Assembly: GCA_947259295.1 (NCBI GenBank)
Contig: CAMYMG010000040.1
Span: forward strand, 1 to 64,000
Length of the DNA stretch: 64,000 nucleotides
DNA from: an uncultured Rhizobiaceae bacterium
GTDB lineage: Bacteria > Pseudomonadota > Alphaproteobacteria > Rhizobiales > Rhizobiaceae
Reading direction: 5' to 3'
The notes beneath the pieces were generated by a model, which worked only from the letters and a program-made list of their open reading frames with translations, was not told the DNA's origin and made no database searches. Position 1 is the first letter of the stretch; each line of letters begins with the position of its first letter. Made by a program: the position numbers and the translations under genes. Below, one piece after another: positions 53,758-62,401 of the stretch.

Positions 53758-54693
53758 CTAGTTCGCCAGTGCGGCCTTCACAGCGGCGGACGCATCGCCG
53801 CCGTCGAAGGTCGTGACGCCTTCCAGCCACGGCGTGACGGCATCGGGGTTCTTCTGCAGCCAGGCCTTGGCAGCGGAGTTCGCGTCGCCGCCCTTGAGGA
53901 TCTCGTCCATGATCGCGCCCTCCATGTCGAGACTGAACTTCAAGTTGGAGATGAACTTGCCGGCGTTCGGGCATTCGGTCATGTAGCCCTTGCGCACATT
54001 GGTCTCAACCGTGGCGGCTCCGAAGCCGGAGTCACCCATGCCGTCGAGATAGGTGATGTCCATGGCGCCCATGATCGGATGCGGCGTCCAGCCGAGGAAG
54101 GCGATCCACTCGTTGTTCTTCATCGCTTGTTCGGCCTGGGTCAGCATGCCGGCTTCCGACGATTCGACGAGTTCGAAGCCCTCCAGATTGTCGGCGGGGT
54201 CCTTGATCATCTCGAGGATGATCCGGTTGCCGTCATTGCCGGCCTCGATGCCGTAGATCTTGCCGTTGAACTTGTCCTTGAACTTTCCGATGTCGGTCAG
54301 GCTCTTGACGCCTGCTTCGGCGACATAGGTCGGCACCACGATGCCGTAGCCGGCGCCTTCGAGGTTGCGCGACACAGTCTCGACCGAACCTTCCTCGGTG
54401 TATTCCTTGATGTCGGCGGTCATCGAAGGCATCCAGTTGCCGAGGAAGACGTCGAGATCGTTGTTCTTGAGTGAGGCGTAGGTCACCGGAACCGACAGCA
54501 CCTTGACGTCCGGCTCATAGCCGAGCGCTTCCAGCAGCACCGAGGCGATGCCGGTGGTTGCCTGAATGTCGGTCCAGCCGACATCGGAGAGCCTTACGGT
54601 CTTGCAGCTTTCCGGATCCGCAGCGAAGGCAACGCCCGACGAAAGAAAGGCCGCCAGGCCAAGGCCCGCGGCGAGTGAGTTGATACGCGACAT
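53758..54693 (-). CDS. choX: Choline-binding periplasmic protein
   Basis: The 311-residue protein has a signal peptide (MSRINSLAAGLGLAAFLSSG, cleaved after AFA) and a mature part that strongly resembles Sinorhizobium ChoX: DPESCKTVRLSDVGWTDIQATT, VTYASLKNNDLDVFLGNWMPSM, GKIYGIEAGNDGNR and AFLGWTPHPI supply the aromatic box residues (Trp in VGWTD, GNWMP and LGWTP) that hold the trimethylammonium group. Choline is the most likely ligand, with acetylcholine weaker. GGGAG precedes the ATG. It is first in the choXWV operon. Confidence 0.88.
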   Translation of the reverse strand: MSRINSLAAGLGLAAFLSSGVAFAADPESCKTVRLSDVGWTDIQATTGIASVLLEALGYEPDVKVLSVPVTYASLKNNDLDVFLGNWMPSMTADIKEYTEEGSVETVSRNLEGAGYGIVVPTYVAEAGVKSLTDIGKFKDKFNGKIYGIEAGNDGNRIILEMIKDPADNLEGFELVESSEAGMLTQAEQAMKNNEWIAFLGWTPHPIMGAMDITYLDGMGDSGFGAATVETNVRKGYMTECPNAGKFISNLKFSLDMEGAIMDEILKGGDANSAAKAWLQKNPDAVTPWLEGVTTFDGGDASAAVKAALAN

Positions 54694-54984
54694 GAGGAGT
54701 CTCCCATTGAAATTCTGCTTGCGGGGCGGCGTTGGACTTGTCGCTCCGCTGAATTCCGCAAGCCAAACATCATTTTCGTCCCGATTCAAGCGCCGTGACC
54801 TGCTTGCGGTCGGCACCGGGTGACCTGCATGCGACAACCCGGCCGTTCGGGGCGACGGCTGGCGCGCCGCCTTCGGATAGAAGCCGTGAGCCCATTTAGC
54901 GTCGGTTGGCTAGGATCTTGTCTTTCATTCGCCCGACCACCCCCATATATTCCCGACCACCAAGCCAAGCCGGGGAGAGCGACG

Positions 54985-56073
54985 ATGGCGACACTGCAGA
55001 ATTTCGATGCCGAGATTGCCAAGACGCAGAAGGCCGTCGAGGAAGTGCGCGCGAAGATCAACCAGTCCGGCGAAGTGCTGGAAAAATTCGCCAGGTCGGA
55101 CGAAAAGATCGGCGCTGTCGACTTCGACATCGAGAACGCCCGGATCGAGGACGTGCTGAAACAGCAGAAGGTGATGGAAGGCAACATCGCCGATCTCATC
55201 ATCGGGCTCGAGGACGCGACGAACGTGTTCGGCACCGAATTCGAGAACATGAAGAGTTTCACCGGCTGGGAGACCTTCATCGGCATCTTCTCCAAGGAAT
55301 CGAAGCAGCGCATGCGAACCGATCGCGTGCGCAACATGTCGCTGGCCGGCAATTTGCAGGAACTGCTGGCGAAGTCCGACACGATCGTCGGCATATTGAA
55401 GGCGCAGAAGGAGGTGCTCGACCAGCGCTACAAGACCTCCGAGACCAGCCTGTCGCAGGTGATCGAGCGCCGCAAGACGACGATGGCGACGCTTGAGGCC
55501 GTACAGAAGCGGATCGAGGAACTGAACCCGATGCTGCTCGACGTCGAAAACCGCATCGCCGCCTCGACCAGCCAGAAGGAGCGCGCCGACCTCGAGAGCG
55601 AGCGCTCGAAGCTGGCCACCGAATACAACGAGCGGCAGGCCAAGGAGCAGGAACTGCTGGCCGAGAGCCAGACGCTCGAACGCTACACCTCGATGTTCCA
55701 GACCTTCGTGGATTCGCTGAACAACCAAATCGCGGCGCAGAACACGCTGATCAACAAGCTGACCATCGATACCGAGCAGCGCATCGTGCTCTACAAGGCG
55801 CTCGAGGATTCGCTGAAGACCGCGGCGCAGCAGGATGTCGCGCACAAGATCAACACGTTGGGCAGCAAGGTCGATAACACCGCCGAGGAAACCATGGCCG
55901 GCATCGGCGCTGCCTCGCAGAAGCATATCGGCGACCTGCTAGAACTGCATGAGAAGAACATGGTGGCCACCGCCGACATCCAGCGCCGCAAGAAGCTCGC
56001 CGACGACGCCTTCGCCCGGCGCTTCGACGAAGTGATGCGCAAGCACAACGCGTCGGACTACATGCAGAGCTGA
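54985..56073 (+). CDS. Cytoplasmic coiled-coil protein, first gene of AAA+/DUF2333 cassette
   Basis: The 362-residue protein has no signal or membrane segment and is helical almost throughout, with coiled-coil stretches at about 10-60, 145-240 and 300-355. The middle part (RYTSMFQTFVDSLNNQIAAQNTLINKLTIDTEQRIVLYKALEDSLKTAAQQDVAHKINTLGSKVD) reminds me of TelA-like toxic-anion-resistance proteins, but I cannot confirm this. GGGGAGAG precedes ATG 54985. It opens a run of five large plus-strand genes that includes an AAA+ ATPase, so it may be an adaptor or filament partner of that ATPase. Confidence 0.6.
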   Translation: MATLQNFDAEIAKTQKAVEEVRAKINQSGEVLEKFARSDEKIGAVDFDIENARIEDVLKQQKVMEGNIADLIIGLEDATNVFGTEFENMKSFTGWETFIGIFSKESKQRMRTDRVRNMSLAGNLQELLAKSDTIVGILKAQKEVLDQRYKTSETSLSQVIERRKTTMATLEAVQKRIEELNPMLLDVENRIAASTSQKERADLESERSKLATEYNERQAKEQELLAESQTLERYTSMFQTFVDSLNNQIAAQNTLINKLTIDTEQRIVLYKALEDSLKTAAQQDVAHKINTLGSKVDNTAEETMAGIGAASQKHIGDLLELHEKNMVATADIQRRKKLADDAFARRFDEVMRKHNASDYMQS

Positions 56074-56102
56074 GGCGCCAGGCCTCGGCGGATCGATCCT
56101 GA

Positions 56103-57248
56103 ATGTCTCCTGAAAACGAAGCGGCGGCACGCTATTTCGAAGCCATCTCGGCGGCGTTGCGCGGCCTTGAAATCTTCATGCGAGACGACCGCTCACCTCT
56201 CTACCGGCATGGCATCGTCGCCAGGATCGTCGCCGAATATATCGCACGGCTGGAGGTCTCGTTCTCCTGCTGGCGCAACCGGCTTGGCTTCATGGACACG
56301 TTCCGCATCTCGCGCGCCGAGAGCGGCTTTCCGGTGTTCCAGAACCTGCTCGAGCTCGAAAACGACCGGCGGACGGCGGAAGAGCGCCTCGCGAAAATTC
56401 ACGAGGCCGATGAGTTGCGCGGCGAGATGGCCGACTTCATCCTGCGCCACAAGGAGTTTCCCGCCGCGCTGCAGAAGTCGATGGCCGAGCGGCTCTATCT
56501 CGAGGATGTCAGCGCCGAGCTTGCCTTCGGCCCGATGACGCTTGCCCAGACTGCGAAGGTCTCGGTCAACCCCAAGACCGGGCGCCCTTTCTATCTTGTC
56601 CACTGGGCGGCCTTCGACGGCACCGCCAATCTGCCGCTGATCTACATGGTGACGGTCGAGGATTCGTCGGAGGCGATGATCCGCCAGCTTGTCGGCCCAA
56701 ACGGCAAAATGAACGACAAGGTCGAGATACCGCTGCCGGTCGACGGGCTGCTCAACCCGGAACTCGCGCACCGTTTCGACGACTTCACCGAGAAGAACTC
56801 CGCCTATACGCTGTCGCCGGTGACGATCGCGGTCAATCTCGACAAGGATTTCGCCGAGCTTCACCCCAAGCAGGTGCGCCGAATCGTGCTCGGGCCGTTC
56901 TATTCGGCCGGCATCACGGAGAACAATTCGACCGTCGCCGAGGTGCTGTCGAGAGTGCGCAAGCCCGAAAGCGCCTGGCTGCTCACCTGGACGATCCAGG
57001 AGGTGTTCTCGAAAGCCGAGAAGCCGGGGCGCAAGGGGCTGTTTTCCAGCGAACAGGCAAGTGAAGAGTTTCACATCAATACCGACGATCTGGAAGCCAC
57101 CCGACAGGGCGTGTCGAGCTACGAGAAGCACGCGCTGATTCCGCACGAGGCCTACCAGGCACTCTATGCGGTGGGCGAGGCGCAGAAGATCTTCGCGGAC
57201 TACAAGGTCCACATCCTGTCGAACGGGCAGGTGATCAGCGATGTTTGA
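56103..57248 (+). CDS. Uncharacterised protein, second gene of the cassette
   Basis: I do not recognise this 381-residue soluble protein. The N-terminal half is helical (ENEAAARYFEAISAALRGLEIFMRDDRSPLYRHGIVARIVAEYIARLE, ending with a Leu/Glu-rich helix), and the second half has beta-rich segments (PFYLVHWAAFDGTANLPLIYMVTVEDS...YTLSPVTIAVNLDKDFAEL). It starts 29 bases after the coiled-coil gene and ends 50 bases before the ATPase start, so the three are one transcript. I think related proteins carry only a DUF number. Confidence 0.6.
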   Translation: MSPENEAAARYFEAISAALRGLEIFMRDDRSPLYRHGIVARIVAEYIARLEVSFSCWRNRLGFMDTFRISRAESGFPVFQNLLELENDRRTAEERLAKIHEADELRGEMADFILRHKEFPAALQKSMAERLYLEDVSAELAFGPMTLAQTAKVSVNPKTGRPFYLVHWAAFDGTANLPLIYMVTVEDSSEAMIRQLVGPNGKMNDKVEIPLPVDGLLNPELAHRFDDFTEKNSAYTLSPVTIAVNLDKDFAELHPKQVRRIVLGPFYSAGITENNSTVAEVLSRVRKPESAWLLTWTIQEVFSKAEKPGRKGLFSSEQASEEFHINTDDLEATRQGVSSYEKHALIPHEAYQALYAVGEAQKIFADYKVHILSNGQVISDV

Positions 57249-57298
57249 GCATCCGGCGCATCTCGTTCCGCGCGACGGATCAATCTGAGGAAACTCAC

Positions 57299-59209
57299 AT
57301 GGACACCGGCCTGACCACGATTTCGGAAGCCGACATCGACAAGCACCGGGCGACTGCCCAGTCGATGATCACGCGCATCGTCGTGATGGAGGATTCTTCG
57401 GGACGTTCCGGAGCAGAAATCGCCGGCACCGGCCGCCGCTTCGTCTCGACGGTCTCGACCGGCTCGGTGCGGCGCACCCGCGAAGTCGAACTCGGCAAGA
57501 CCGTCGCAGCCATCCGGCCCGACGACCAGCTGATGTCGATCCCGCAGCATACGCTGCTCTACCGGACGCGGCGCGGCATCTCGATCGCACTGGCGGTCGC
57601 TGCGGTCTGCGCCGAGGGCTCAGACCTCGAAAGCCTGCAGGCGCGCAACGCGCGCGCACCGCTCGAAGGCGAGGATGCCTCAGTCTTCAAGAAGCTCCTG
57701 TCGGCGTCGGCTTACGTCGCAGCCTTCAGCTTCGCCTCCTACCTGCTGCAATTGATCGAGGCGGATGGCGAGGCGCCGAACGATATCGATGAGCCCGACT
57801 TCCTGTTCGACACGCCGCAGGACGCGTTGAAGTCGCTGATCGCCGGGCTAGACGGCGTGCTCGCCGGATCGAAGACCGATGCCGATCTTGCGGTTCGGGC
57901 AAGGAGCTTTGCCCGCGTGGCGATAGAGGGGCTGCTGTCGCGCAAGAGCCGCTTCGACGGGCTCGGCACGTTCGAGAACGCGCATATCCGAATAGAGTCC
58001 GACGATTTCACCCTCGACGGTTTCGACGTCGCGCCCGGCCAGAAGCGCACCAAGCTGGTGATGAGTTTCAAGAAGCCGAACGAGATCATCGGCAACCACA
58101 TCGCCAAATACCAGGCGATGAAGCTTGCCAAGATGCTGATGGCGCATGATTTCGACCGGCAGCTCAATCCCTTCGTCGAACTCGGCGGCTTTCTCTTCAC
58201 CTTCATCGGCGACGGCGCGCCGGGCACCGGGAAGACGATCCTGATCCAGATGCTGGCCGGGCTGATCAACGACTACTGCCAGATCGCCGGCTACCCGTTC
58301 CACTACGAGAATTTCGGCGTCGACCAGATCTCGTCCTACCAGGGCAAGTCGGGCCAGAACTGCAAGCAGTTCGTTACCAACGTGCTCAACCCGCGCGCCA
58401 TCGGCTTCGGTACGATCGACGATATCGACCAGGTCGCCGCCAAGCGCTCGGACGACCGCGCCTCGGCCGGCCAGCAGGAGGTGACCGGCGTGCTGATGGA
58501 AAGCTTCGCGGGCGCCACCACCGTGGTGCGCGGCAATTGCTCCTTCGGCATGTTTTCCAACTATCCGGAAAATGTCGATGACGCGCTGCGCCAGCGCGCC
58601 GGCGCCCGGTGGCTGGTCGACGGGCCGCAGACGCGCGATGACTATATCGACATCTTCGTGCTGCTCGCCGGCAAGAACCACAAGATTCCGCTCGGCGAGC
58701 ACGATCTGTTCGAGGCGCAGGTCATCCAGAAGGCGGTCTCGGCGGCCTATGAAGAGCATTCAAAGCCGCAGGAGGAGGGGCTCAAGAAGGTCTACGACCG
58801 CTATCTCGACGAATTCGGCGAGCCTCAGACGCTGGCTGACATCGGCGCCTATCTACATCTGATCAAGGAGGCCGAGCCGCGCTTTACCGGACGCGCCATC
58901 AAGAACGTCACCGATGCGATCAAGATGCGCGCCATGGACATCGAGCTGCCGGACGAGTGGTTCGAGAAGCCCGGAACCTTCATGCACAAGGGCTACGATG
59001 ACAAGAAGGCGATGATTGAGGAGCTTCGCGGGCCCTTCTCGATGGCCATGGTGATGCAGGAGATCAACCGCTACGCGGATTCGGAGTTCCGCTATTCCGA
59101 CCGGTCCGACGACGTAGCCGTCTCCAACCTGCTCCGCGACGCGCGACTGCGCGAGCGCGCTCAGCGCGAAATGGAAGAGATGAGGAAGAAAGGGCTGTGG
59201 AATGCGTGA
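57299..59209 (+). CDS. AAA+ ATPase of the cassette
   Basis: The 636-residue protein joins about 290 residues of unfamiliar N-terminal sequence to a AAA+ module: P-loop GDGAPGTGKT at residues 304-313, Walker B-like GTIDDID at 371-377, sensor-1/arginine region CSFGMFSNYPENVDDALRQRAGAR, and helical lid to the end. The Walker B glutamate is replaced by Asp (DDID rather than DExx), so hydrolysis may be slow or differ. GAGGAAA upstream fixes ATG 57299. It is likely the engine of the five-gene set, acting on the coiled-coil or membrane partners. Confidence 0.75.
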   Translation: MDTGLTTISEADIDKHRATAQSMITRIVVMEDSSGRSGAEIAGTGRRFVSTVSTGSVRRTREVELGKTVAAIRPDDQLMSIPQHTLLYRTRRGISIALAVAAVCAEGSDLESLQARNARAPLEGEDASVFKKLLSASAYVAAFSFASYLLQLIEADGEAPNDIDEPDFLFDTPQDALKSLIAGLDGVLAGSKTDADLAVRARSFARVAIEGLLSRKSRFDGLGTFENAHIRIESDDFTLDGFDVAPGQKRTKLVMSFKKPNEIIGNHIAKYQAMKLAKMLMAHDFDRQLNPFVELGGFLFTFIGDGAPGTGKTILIQMLAGLINDYCQIAGYPFHYENFGVDQISSYQGKSGQNCKQFVTNVLNPRAIGFGTIDDIDQVAAKRSDDRASAGQQEVTGVLMESFAGATTVVRGNCSFGMFSNYPENVDDALRQRAGARWLVDGPQTRDDYIDIFVLLAGKNHKIPLGEHDLFEAQVIQKAVSAAYEEHSKPQEEGLKKVYDRYLDEFGEPQTLADIGAYLHLIKEAEPRFTGRAIKNVTDAIKMRAMDIELPDEWFEKPGTFMHKGYDDKKAMIEELRGPFSMAMVMQEINRYADSEFRYSDRSDDVAVSNLLRDARLRERAQREMEEMRKKGLWNA

Positions 59210-59292
59210 GGCGGCGTCATCCGTCGCTCACCGGCCCGCACTTTCTCAGAATGAAGCAACGGGAGAGGAAGCAGGCCGTGCCGTTGGTGCCT

Positions 59293-59335
59293 CCCTCTCC
59301 CCGTTCTTCACGGGGAGAGGGTAAGGGTGAGGGGC
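59293..59335 (+). repeat. Palindromic dispersed repeat, left copy
   Basis: The 43-bp element reads CCCTCTCCCCG, a 7-base loop, CGGGGAGAGGG, then TAAGGGTGAGGGGC. An inverted copy of identical length lies at 59770-59812, differing only in the loop. Repeats of this kind are scattered through many rhizobial genomes as far as I know. Its tail GTGAGGGGC sits seven bases before the DUF559 start and can serve as its Shine-Dalgarno. Confidence 0.85.
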
Positions 59336-59341
59336 ATCGCA

Positions 59342-59758
59342 ATGCGCGGACCAAACGTAGTACGTACAAAGCGTGCCCGTCTGCTCCGCAGGTCGGACAA
59401 CGACGCAGAGCAGATGATGTGGTCGGAACTGCGCAATAGACGCTTGAACGGCTACAAATTCGTTCGACAGCTGGCGATCGGTCCTTACTTCGCCGATTTT
59501 GCGTGCCGGGAGGCAAGCCTCGTGTTGGAGATCGACGGGAGTCAGCACGCGGCCAGCCAGCGAGATCGAATTCGCGACGACTTCCTGATCTCCCAAGGCT
59601 GGTCTGTCCTGCGCGTCTGGAATGTCGACGCCCTGAGAGAGCGTGGATCGGTTCTTGACACTTTATTGGCGGCGCTGGAAGGCAGGCTCGACAGACATGT
59701 CGAAGCCGCGGACCTCCGGTTCGTCGCCGCCGCAGGCTATGGTGAGGTGCTTCGATGA
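59342..59758 (+). CDS. DUF559 endonuclease-like protein bracketed by inverted repeats
   Basis: The 138-residue protein is a DUF559/Vsr-like member of the PD-(D/E)xK nuclease superfamily. The start RARLLRRSDNDAEQMMWSELRNRRLNGYKFVRQLAIGPYFADFACREASLVLEIDGSQH gives the expected Asp, Glu-x-Asp and His, then RIRDDFLISQGWSVLRVWNVDAL. I start at MRGPNVVRTKRARLLR (59342). It is wedged between the ATPase and the fourth cassette gene, with a 43-bp palindromic repeat 6 bases before its start and the inverted copy 11 bases after its stop. It is presumably an insertion into an older operon. Confidence 0.82.
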   Translation: MRGPNVVRTKRARLLRRSDNDAEQMMWSELRNRRLNGYKFVRQLAIGPYFADFACREASLVLEIDGSQHAASQRDRIRDDFLISQGWSVLRVWNVDALRERGSVLDTLLAALEGRLDRHVEAADLRFVAAAGYGEVLR

Positions 59759-59769
59759 TCGTGAGAGCC

Positions 59770-59812
59770 GCCCCTCACCCTTACCCTCTCCCCGTGCAAA
59801 ACGGGGAGAGGG
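59770..59812 (-). repeat. Palindromic dispersed repeat, right inverted copy
   Basis: Read on the minus strand this is CCCTCTCCCCG, loop TTTTGCA, CGGGGAGAGGG and TAAGGGTGAGGGGC, identical to the left copy except for the loop. The pair bounds a 520-bp unit (59293-59812) containing only the DUF559 gene. Confidence 0.85.
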
Positions 59813-59909
59813 GGGCCTCGGCGTTGAGGCCATTTGCGATTGAAGCGGCAGCAATGACTTTCCTCGGGTCGCCGGCCCCAGCTCATCGCCCAGCGGTTGG
59901 ACCCAAGGC

Positions 59910-61217
59910 ATGACCGTTGAAGCCAAAAAGGGCGATCTGCTGCGCGACAACGAACTGATCTACGGCCGGCTGCTGACGGTCGACCAGCCGCATCTGATCG
60001 AGCGTTACAACAAGGCGCTGGTCGCGTTCGGGCTGCAGCCGACCAAGCTCGACAGCTTCGAGATCGACCGGACCGGCTTTTCGCCGCAAATCGCAGAGGA
60101 ACTGAACGACCCGCTCTATCTCGACCCCAACGAGGTCAATCGCCGCTTCATCATCCTGACGCCGGCGCAGGCGGACCTGCCGGTGGTGCACACCGCTTTC
60201 TCCAATACGTCGCAACTCGTCTATGAATTCTTCGAGAAGAACTCACGCGCCATCAACGCGCTGACGATCAAGGACGTCATCTACGGCGAGATCGAGGACT
60301 CGGTCTCCCGCGTCGAAGACATCGAGGACCTGCTTTCGATCAACCAGGTCGAGTTTCGCGTGCTTTCGGCCGAGGATGTCCTCGGCAAGGCCGCCGAGTT
60401 GGGCAAGCTAGCCGACCGGCTGAAGCAGGAGCCCGACGCCTGGCGCGACGATAAAATGCTGAACCGGATGGTTGAGCTCGCCAAGATTTGCGGCGACATC
60501 CGCGAGAACGCGCTGGTGCCCGACCAGGTGATCTTCCGCCACAACGCGTTCTGGACCAGCCATTTCGGCGGGCTCTACGTCTTCGTCGATCCCGACATGA
60601 CGACGGTGATCAGCGACCCGTCAGCGCCGGGCTTTCGCCGTTCGCGGCCCTGGCAGGTCAGCTACCTGTCGATCCACGATGCCGACCGCGTGTTCGACTT
60701 CCTCGCAGCGACAGGCCGTATCGAACTGCCGCGCGGATCATGGATCGAGCCGTCGAACTATCTCGAACACCGCGCCGAGATGGCGATCCGCGCGCTGATC
60801 GGCGAGGCGGAACCGAAACGCGACCTCGGCGGCGTCGACAAGGTCTGGCTGCAGACCTGGATCCTCAACAACGCCGACCTGATCAACAGGGACGGCGTCT
60901 TCCCGTTCCTGAACGCCGCCAAGCGGGAGATCGCGCAACTGGGGCATCTCAAGATCGACGAAGTGATGCCGCGGCACCGCTTCCTGGTGGTGCGTGCGAA
61001 GCCCACCCATCCCGATGCCTGGCTGACCAACAGGCTGATCTCGGATTTCGTGCCGTCCGATTTCGTTTCACGCTACATTTTCAACAAGCAGGGCTTCTAC
61101 GCCGATTACGAAAGCCGGCCCGAACCCTGGCGGCGCCATGTTGTGGATACGCTCAAAACCACATATCTCAAGGACAAGGCGGGCTTCCGGTCGCGTCTTT
61201 ATGGACTTGTCGATTGA
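59910..61217 (+). CDS. Uncharacterised protein, fourth gene of the cassette
   Basis: A 435-residue soluble protein I cannot assign (I believe a DUF6638-type family, unverified). It has an N-terminal alpha/beta part (DNELIYGRLLTVDQPHLIERYNKALVAFGLQ), an acidic helical middle (IYGEIEDSVSRVEDIEDLLSINQVEFRVLSAEDVL) and a C-terminal part with many Trp, Arg and Tyr (GSWIEPSNYLEHRAEMAIRALIGEAEP...DAWLTNRLISDFVPSDFVSRYIFNKQGFYADY). It has no signal or membrane segment. The start is ATG 59910. Its stop precedes the DUF2333 start by 11 bases. Confidence 0.6.
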   Translation: MTVEAKKGDLLRDNELIYGRLLTVDQPHLIERYNKALVAFGLQPTKLDSFEIDRTGFSPQIAEELNDPLYLDPNEVNRRFIILTPAQADLPVVHTAFSNTSQLVYEFFEKNSRAINALTIKDVIYGEIEDSVSRVEDIEDLLSINQVEFRVLSAEDVLGKAAELGKLADRLKQEPDAWRDDKMLNRMVELAKICGDIRENALVPDQVIFRHNAFWTSHFGGLYVFVDPDMTTVISDPSAPGFRRSRPWQVSYLSIHDADRVFDFLAATGRIELPRGSWIEPSNYLEHRAEMAIRALIGEAEPKRDLGGVDKVWLQTWILNNADLINRDGVFPFLNAAKREIAQLGHLKIDEVMPRHRFLVVRAKPTHPDAWLTNRLISDFVPSDFVSRYIFNKQGFYADYESRPEPWRRHVVDTLKTTYLKDKAGFRSRLYGLVD

Positions 61218-61228
61218 GGGATGACCGC

Positions 61229-62362
61229 ATGCTCGATCCGATTGTGAATTTCTTCACCCGGGTTTTCCAGTGGATCGGCCGCGGCATCGGGCTCGTCATC
61301 GGGGTCATCCTGTGGCCGTTCCTGTGGGCGGGCCGCTGGTATACGCAGCGCGGCTGGATCCTGAAGTCGATCCTCGGTCTCGCCGTCGCCGTGCTGGTCT
61401 GCCTCTACGCGTATTTTTTCTGGACGACACAGCGCTGGACAAATTTCAATCCGGACTACGTGGTCGCCTACGATCTCGAGAAGCGCGCCGCTTCGGCCGG
61501 CGAGGCACTCGAACCGGCGGCAGCCGGCGCGGGCGCGACCAACAGCGCAGCCAGGACCTGCGCCCGATCGGCCATCGCGGACGTCACCGCCGATTTGATC
61601 GACTACAACGTCAACCAGAATGCCTGGGTGTCGTCGATGATCCTGTCGAAGGTCGGGCTTTTCGGCATGCCGTGGCGGCACACGCCGTTCTTCGACAACA
61701 AGGCGGCTTTCCAACTCGGCATCAATCAGGCGCTTCGCCGTACGACGACGGAACTCGTCGACACGTTGGGACGCGTGCGCGGCACCTCGCAGATCGACCA
61801 GAGCTTGCAGGAGGCGCGCACCTCGCTGGCCTGGGACGAGACCGCCTGGTACGTCGGCTTCCGCGGCCCAACGCGGCCCACACCCAGCGTCTACCGCGAA
61901 GCCATCAGGCACCTGCGAGACTTCAACGGCCGGCTCGAAACCTGCAATGCCACCTTCGATGCGCGCGCCGACAACCTGATCACGTTCCTCGACCGCATCG
62001 CCGGCGACATCGGCTCTACATCGGACATGCTGCGGATCCGGTCCGAACAGTTCAATTCGGGCTGGTTCGATACGCGCGCCGACGACCGCTTCTGGTTCGC
62101 CTATGGCCAGCTCTATGCCTATTACGGCATCATCCACGCGACGAATGCGGACTTTCAGGAAGTCATCGCCTCGCGCGGCCTGGGGCCGCTGTGGACACGC
62201 ACCGAAGACCAATTGCGCGCCGCCCTCAACATCGCACCGTTCATCATTTCAAACGGCGAGGAGGCCGGCTGGATCATGCCGACGCACCTGGCGACGATGG
62301 GATTTTATCTGCTGCGCGTACGCTCGAACCTTGTGGAAGTTCGATCGGTGCTGGATCGATAG
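61229..62362 (+). CDS. DUF2333-family inner-membrane protein, fifth gene of the cassette
   Basis: The 377-residue protein has an amphipathic N-terminal stretch (IVNFFTRVFQWIGRGIGLVIGVILWPFLWAGRW) and a firm transmembrane helix (SILGLAVAVLVCLYAYFFWTT), followed by a large periplasmic domain with the DUF2333 pattern (ADVTADLIDYNVNQNAWVSSMILSKVGLFGMPWRHTPFFDNKAAFQLGINQALRRTTTELVDTLGRVRGTSQIDQSL). GAGGG eight bases upstream supports ATG 61229. It would anchor the cassette to the inner membrane; no function is known. Confidence 0.78.
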   Translation: MLDPIVNFFTRVFQWIGRGIGLVIGVILWPFLWAGRWYTQRGWILKSILGLAVAVLVCLYAYFFWTTQRWTNFNPDYVVAYDLEKRAASAGEALEPAAAGAGATNSAARTCARSAIADVTADLIDYNVNQNAWVSSMILSKVGLFGMPWRHTPFFDNKAAFQLGINQALRRTTTELVDTLGRVRGTSQIDQSLQEARTSLAWDETAWYVGFRGPTRPTPSVYREAIRHLRDFNGRLETCNATFDARADNLITFLDRIAGDIGSTSDMLRIRSEQFNSGWFDTRADDRFWFAYGQLYAYYGIIHATNADFQEVIASRGLGPLWTRTEDQLRAALNIAPFIISNGEEAGWIMPTHLATMGFYLLRVRSNLVEVRSVLDR

Positions 62363-62401
62363 GGCCGTTTCTGCGTCGCATCATCGTCGCGCAGAATGCC
62401 G

